NCBI GenBank assembly: GCA_025677825.1 | Contig: JAIXMO010000069.1 | Span: 80,579 to 144,578, forward strand | DNA: 64,000 nt | Direction of reading: 5' to 3' | From: Helicostylum pulchrum | Taxonomy: Eukaryota; Mucoromycota; Mucoromycetes; Mucorales; Mucoraceae | Part shown: positions 55,601 to 64,000 of the stretch, piece by piece | How the letters are laid out: each line of letters starts with the position of its first letter | How positions within the stretch are numbered: position 1 is the stretch's first letter | Notes under the pieces: model-generated | What the model saw: only the letters and a program-made list of their open reading frames with translations | Database searches by the model: none | What the model was told of the DNA's origin: nothing | Made by a program: the position numbers and the translations under genes

Positions 55601-58052
55601 CCAACATTCTAGTAAGTATTACCTTTAATTCTTCTTCCCAAGTATTAGCAGTATCATCCAAAGGCTTTTTTTAGAAGAAAAAGTTATTAAATGATATAGA
55701 CACGAAAAATAAGATTATTATTTTTACCTTTACTAATTCAAGTACTTGCAGACTTTTTCTAATATCTGCACGCACCTTTGCAATGCTCTCCTTGACCTCC
55801 TCATGCCTTACATCTTCTTCTTGAAGATCATTCACGTATCCTTCATCTTCATACTCATCGTCTTGATACACATCCTTGATACGTACGTGCTTCTTTTGTT
55901 TACTATTTTTCAAACTAGTACTCGTGCTTTTAGTAATAACCGGTCTTCTAGCTTTTGTTGTAATTCTGGCTGCATACCCATTCGTTGTCATACTTGAACT
56001 AGCAGTTGCTCTACCTAATTTTCTACGTCGATTACTGTTTGATTTTCTGGGTTGATTAGAAAACTTTTGCAAGATACTACTGCTACTGTTGTGTTGTATC
56101 ATTGCTTTAGTCAATGCAGCTTGTAATTTAGGTTGAGTTATTTCCATAACTTGTAATTTTTCTTTTGTATCGTGTAGTTGATTTGTTAATTCTTGAATTG
56201 TTTTTTGGTATCTTTGAATAATGGGATGTGTTTGAATAGGTCGTGCGGTACTGATATTTTCTAATAACGAATCACCACCGTCCATATCATCGTTTTGCAT
56301 AAATTCACCTAATTCGCGTTCCATAATCAATGTATCTCGTTCACTGGTTACTTGAATAATTTGATTTGACATGTCTTGTAAACGTTCACGTAATCTACTA
56401 GATTCTTGGCGTAAAGCACTTGACTTATCTTCTAAATGGTTTGATAAAGAGTTTACAGTGGCATTAGTAGCGGATGAAACGGATCCATCGGCACGAAGTG
56501 AAACGATTTCCATACGTAATCGAGATACTAGAGATTTTAATTGATTTACTTCTAATGAAGAACCAGCAAAGTCTTGGTTTACAGTAACTCTGTTTTTGAT
56601 ATTTCGTGCACGGTTAGCGTATTTAAGGGTATTTAAAGTTTCCATAAAATTCGTATCAGCCGGAGAGACACAAGCCAACATGAGGGTTTGACTGTTACCA
56701 CCAAGAGAATCTTGTAATAGACGAGTGAGTTTACTGTCTCGATAGGGTATATGAGTAGCTCTCTTTGTTTCATCGCCTAATGCAGAAATGACGTTTCCTA
56801 GTGCTAATAAGCCTGAATTAATAGCTATACCTTCTTTGGCACGATCACCTTGAGCATGTGTTCGTTTTAACTAATTCAAAAAAAGGTGTGGGGGTTTTTT
56901 TTTAGTAAGTATGGATAAATAAACAAATACAATATATGTATACAATATGGTAATTACTCGTTCAGAACCAGCTAAATCGACAAAATGGAATTTACTGTTT
57001 AGTGTTTTGACAACAGATTTACCATCTTCTTGTTCAGTCTTGTGTTGTTTTAAAATGACAGAAAATATAGCATGAGATCTAGAAGATACAGAATTCATTT
57101 CAGTTGAACCTGTAGTACGACCTAAAGAACCCTGTGCAAGATAACTAGCAAAATAAAATAAAAGATTTAAATGGCCTGGTTGTTTTTTATATATAGTTTT
57201 TTTTTACCCTAAAAGTTCTTCAGGGCTATAACATATTTCTTCTTTTACACCGCTCCAATAGATATTTCCAGCAATATCTTCTCTAACAGAGACTTCACTA
57301 GAGTTGGTATAATTAGCTGATCTACGTTTGGATCGTGTATTGTTTAATAAATCAATAAATTCTTCGTTATAAAGTTCAAGAAAAGAAACAAAAATTTCGT
57401 ATTTAAATTCAGAGTCTTGTGCTTCACGGTTCTTTAATAGTTGAAATAGTTCAATGATACAACGAGGCACAATTCCTTGAAAATTTTAAGGGTTAAAGAA
57501 TGGAATCACTATATACACTTGCAACAAATATCTTACCTTCGTCTTGGTCACTAACTGTATTGTCGATACTAGTACCCATACTAAACGTTTTACCAGACCC
57601 AGTTTGACTACATACAAAAAAGAAAAATGAGTGATTTGAATTCTTTTTTTTATAGTTTAAAATATGTGTATACCCGTAAGCTAAAATAGTTGCATTAAAC
57701 CTAGATATTTATATTAAGTTTAAAAAAGAGAACAAAAGTATACATGGTTATGATTATTATTTTCTTTACCCGTCTACAAATTTATGTAGTAGTGGAGAAG
57801 CAGCGTCAAGATATACTTTGGCTTGGTCTGTATTGCTATTAAAGACGTAATCGTATGTAAAAGATTTATCCGTTCCCATTAATATCTGAGATTCGTTTGG
57901 TATAAAAGATAAACATTCTGTGCAGTTATTAATTCGTTCTTTTTCTGTTAATGGTCGCACACGTAGAGCAACTCTGTTTTAATACTGTGTTAAAGAAAGG
58001 GCAGTATATTAAAAACATAATATTGTGTGTACCTCACTGCAGTGGAAGTCAT
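52623..58052 (-). CDS. Kinesin-4 family motor (KIF4/KIF21-like)
   Basis: Ten exons (complement of 58033-58052, 57770-57973, 57674-57700, 57538-57607 extended to 57537, 57208-57475, 56958-57144, 55728-56870, 55623-55664, 55368-55490, 52623-55298) close in frame to 1586 aa. The N-terminal motor starts [18 protein letters not shown], with the P-loop GQTGSGKTF, switch [10 protein letters not shown], switch [10 protein letters not shown] and neck [13 protein letters not shown]. Long coiled coils follow (residues about 370-1120), interrupted by a basic linker ([15 protein letters not shown]). The tail is disordered with poly-Pro. Kinesin-4 proteins regulate microtubule plus-end dynamics and spindle midzones. 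The motor at the very N-terminus and the RGGG-FPR linker fit KIF4/KIF21. Which of the two cannot be settled here. Confidence 0.92.
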
Positions 58053-58113
58053 TCTATATATAAAAGAAAAAAAAAAAAAGGAAAAAAAAGAAAAGGTTTA
58101 TGTACAGAAAAAA

Positions 58114-58144
<31 letters not shown>

Positions 58145-58479
58145 AAGAAAAAGAAAAAGAAAAAGGGGGAAAATGTAAGTTTTAAGAAGCCAAAAAAAGT
58201 AATAAAAAAAAGTGGTGACACACTTTACGGTTTTGCTTCCGAATGGATTGTAGCACTTGGCACTTGGTACAGTGTATACTATTTTATTTCCCTTTTAATG
58301 ACAACACTTTTATTTCTTATTTGCCTGCTTTTCATGTAAAAAAGAAAAAGAAAAGAAAAAAAAGTGCAAACTTACTGTATGTGCCACCCCCTTTTCTTTA
58401 AAAAAAAAACTTTTGTGTATGATTGAAAGGCATTTGGGTATTAGAAAATACTAAAGAGTATGTATTTTATTATCATTAT
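58053..58479. repeat. Purine-strand low-complexity spacer
   Basis: Kinesin-4 promoter side and Bmt5-like 3' side. AAAAGAAA/GAGAAAGAG simple sequence covers about 58063-58170, generating spurious Lys/Glu/Arg-rich ORFs on the + strand. Nothing else supported. Confidence 0.75.
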
Positions 58480-59466
58480 TTATTCATCATCATCTGATTG
58501 GTTATGTTGAACCTTCTTTCGTTTAATCTTCTTTCCCATTTTAAGCTTCTTTTGTTCTAATTGTCTCTTTAAAGAACCCTTGATACTGTTTTCATTTTCT
58601 TTATCCATAACTTCCTTCTTTACAAAAATATAAGTCTTTGGAGAAGCAGACAAGATTTCTGCATTAGCTCCTTTACTAAGTCCTTCTTTAAAACCTAAAG
58701 TACGACGATGTTCATATCCAGGGAAATCGTCAGGGTAGAATGGTGATGTACCCTTTACAGCCAAAACGCCTTTTGCCTTTACTAAACTTTTAATTGCCCA
58801 TAAATTATAAGGTTGAATAGTCTTCATTGTGACATGAATCTCTCCATCGGGTACAATATCATCTTCTACTTGACGTGACTCTGATTTGTTTGCTGGAATC
58901 TCTCCCTTTGATGCCTTTGTTAATAAAGGTGCAGCAGAATCAAAGAATCCATTCAACAACTTTTGATTTGCGACAATATTACGATCTTGATCTTTAATAC
59001 CTGAACCAGCATGAGGGAAATTAAAGATAATCTTTGTATATCTATTCTTCTTTACTTCTTTAGATAAATCAGTTGCATCCACTTCAAAATATACAGTTCC
59101 ACCAAATTCACGTACAAACTCTACATTTTCTTTGGCTTCCTCATACTTTTCATACAAGACCTTTTCGGTATCATAACAAGTCGCTACTAAATTTTCTGAA
59201 CCTTCTTCTAAATAGTTTTCGGCTAACGATCTAGCAAATGAAAAGTTTCCTTCACCAACAAGTAAAATCTTGTCTTTGGAACTAAATTGTGGTCGGGTAC
59301 GAACTGTCTCGGAAGAGGCCTTCTTGGACTTTACTTGATTCTTTTTGGCTTTTTCTAAATTGTCTACTAAAGCTTTTTCTTTACGTTCATTTTCGGCTTT
59401 CCAGGCATTCTTGTCTAATAAACGATCAAGCGCATTTGTCAACTTCTTTCTCTTCAATCTACCCAT
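58480..59466 (-). CDS. Bmt5-like 25S rRNA (uridine-N3) methyltransferase
   Basis: Single exon, 328 aa. A basic N-terminal extension is followed by a Rossmann-like SAM-binding start, DKILLVGEGNFSFARSLAE, then LVATCYDTE, the catalytic-region KIIFNFPHAGSGIKDQDRN and GEIHVTMKTIQPYNLWAIK, with YPDDFPGYEHRRTLGF near the C-terminus. These are the hallmarks of the DUF2431/Bmt5 family, which methylates U2634 of 25S rRNA in yeast. The Lys-rich C-terminus (KKLKMGKKIKRKK) is likely a nucleolar signal. Confidence 0.92.
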   Translation of the reverse strand: MGRLKRKKLTNALDRLLDKNAWKAENERKEKALVDNLEKAKKNQVKSKKASSETVRTRPQFSSKDKILLVGEGNFSFARSLAENYLEEGSENLVATCYDTEKVLYEKYEEAKENVEFVREFGGTVYFEVDATDLSKEVKKNRYTKIIFNFPHAGSGIKDQDRNIVANQKLLNGFFDSAAPLLTKASKGEIPANKSESRQVEDDIVPDGEIHVTMKTIQPYNLWAIKSLVKAKGVLAVKGTSPFYPDDFPGYEHRRTLGFKEGLSKGANAEILSASPKTYIFVKKEVMDKENENSIKGSLKRQLEQKKLKMGKKIKRKKVQHNQSDDDE

Positions 59467-59565
59467 TTTTGTTTAAAAGGTAAAAAATATAAAGTAAAAC
59501 GTCAAATTATTTTTTTTTTCTTTAATTTAGCATGAAAAATAAGCCACTTGAAAAAAAAAAATTGT

Positions 59566-63963
<4,398 letters not shown>

Positions 63964-64000
63964 TTTCTTTTTCTTTTTTATTTGTGTCAGAAAAGAGAGA

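Noticed and set aside
58100..58339. Lys/Arg/Glu-rich + ORF
   Set aside because: Arises from a purine simple-sequence repeat; the hydrophobic end is chance.

Overview
The window is nuclear DNA of a fungus, most probably an early-diverging one (Mucoromycota, Mucorales-like). It is AT-rich, the genes carry many 55-75 nt GT-AG introns with CTAAC/CTAAT-type branch sites, and the proteins include a copper-fist factor, a fungal perilipin, a fungal arrestin (ART) and Psd2-type phosphatidylserine decarboxylase. Transposon-associated families (NAM/Myb-like, piggyBac-like) that I associate with Rhizopus/Mucor genomes are also present. The lineage is inferred from gene content, not from a database search. 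I saw no prokaryotic, organellar or CRISPR features.

Region 1 (about 2.1-15.4 kb) is a housekeeping block: a cyclophilin, ribosomal protein eL32, complex I subunit NDUFB2-like, SNF5/SMARCB1, a DHX33-type DEAH helicase, an Abraxas-like MPN protein, a MEF2/Rlm1-type MADS factor, a SpoU/TrmH RNA methyltransferase and a cytochrome P450. Region 2 (15.8-25 kb) holds an arrestin, an unknown protein, a four-TM protein with a Met-rich tail lying directly upstream of a copper-fist regulator, a BAP31/Yet3 homologue and phosphatidylserine decarboxylase. Region 3 (25-33.1 kb) holds a candidate ATRIP homologue, a YEATS/Taf14-like protein, the Hel2/ZNF598 ribosome-collision ligase and a perilipin-like lipid-droplet protein.

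Region 4 (33.1-45 kb) is an accessory, gene-poor island. It contains two copies of an unrecognised multi-copy protein family, one nearly intact and one decayed, both keeping a PD-(D/E)XK-like nuclease signature. It also has diverged direct repeats, a 131-bp tandem minisatellite with dispersed relatives, a dead NAM/Myb-like transposon-associated gene, and two small secreted CBM14-like chitin-binding proteins.

Region 5 (45-64 kb) is again conserved core: Utp14, Snu66/SART1, a decayed piggyBac-like transposase, a 1586-aa kinesin-4, a Bmt5-like rRNA methyltransferase and tubulin cofactor D. Several genes share ribosome biogenesis or surveillance (DHX33-like, TrmH-like, Utp14, Bmt5, Hel2), but they look scattered and not co-regulated. 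Exon junctions were placed by hand from splice sites and reading frame. Most multi-exon totals close exactly in frame; the cofactor D junctions were not all fixed.
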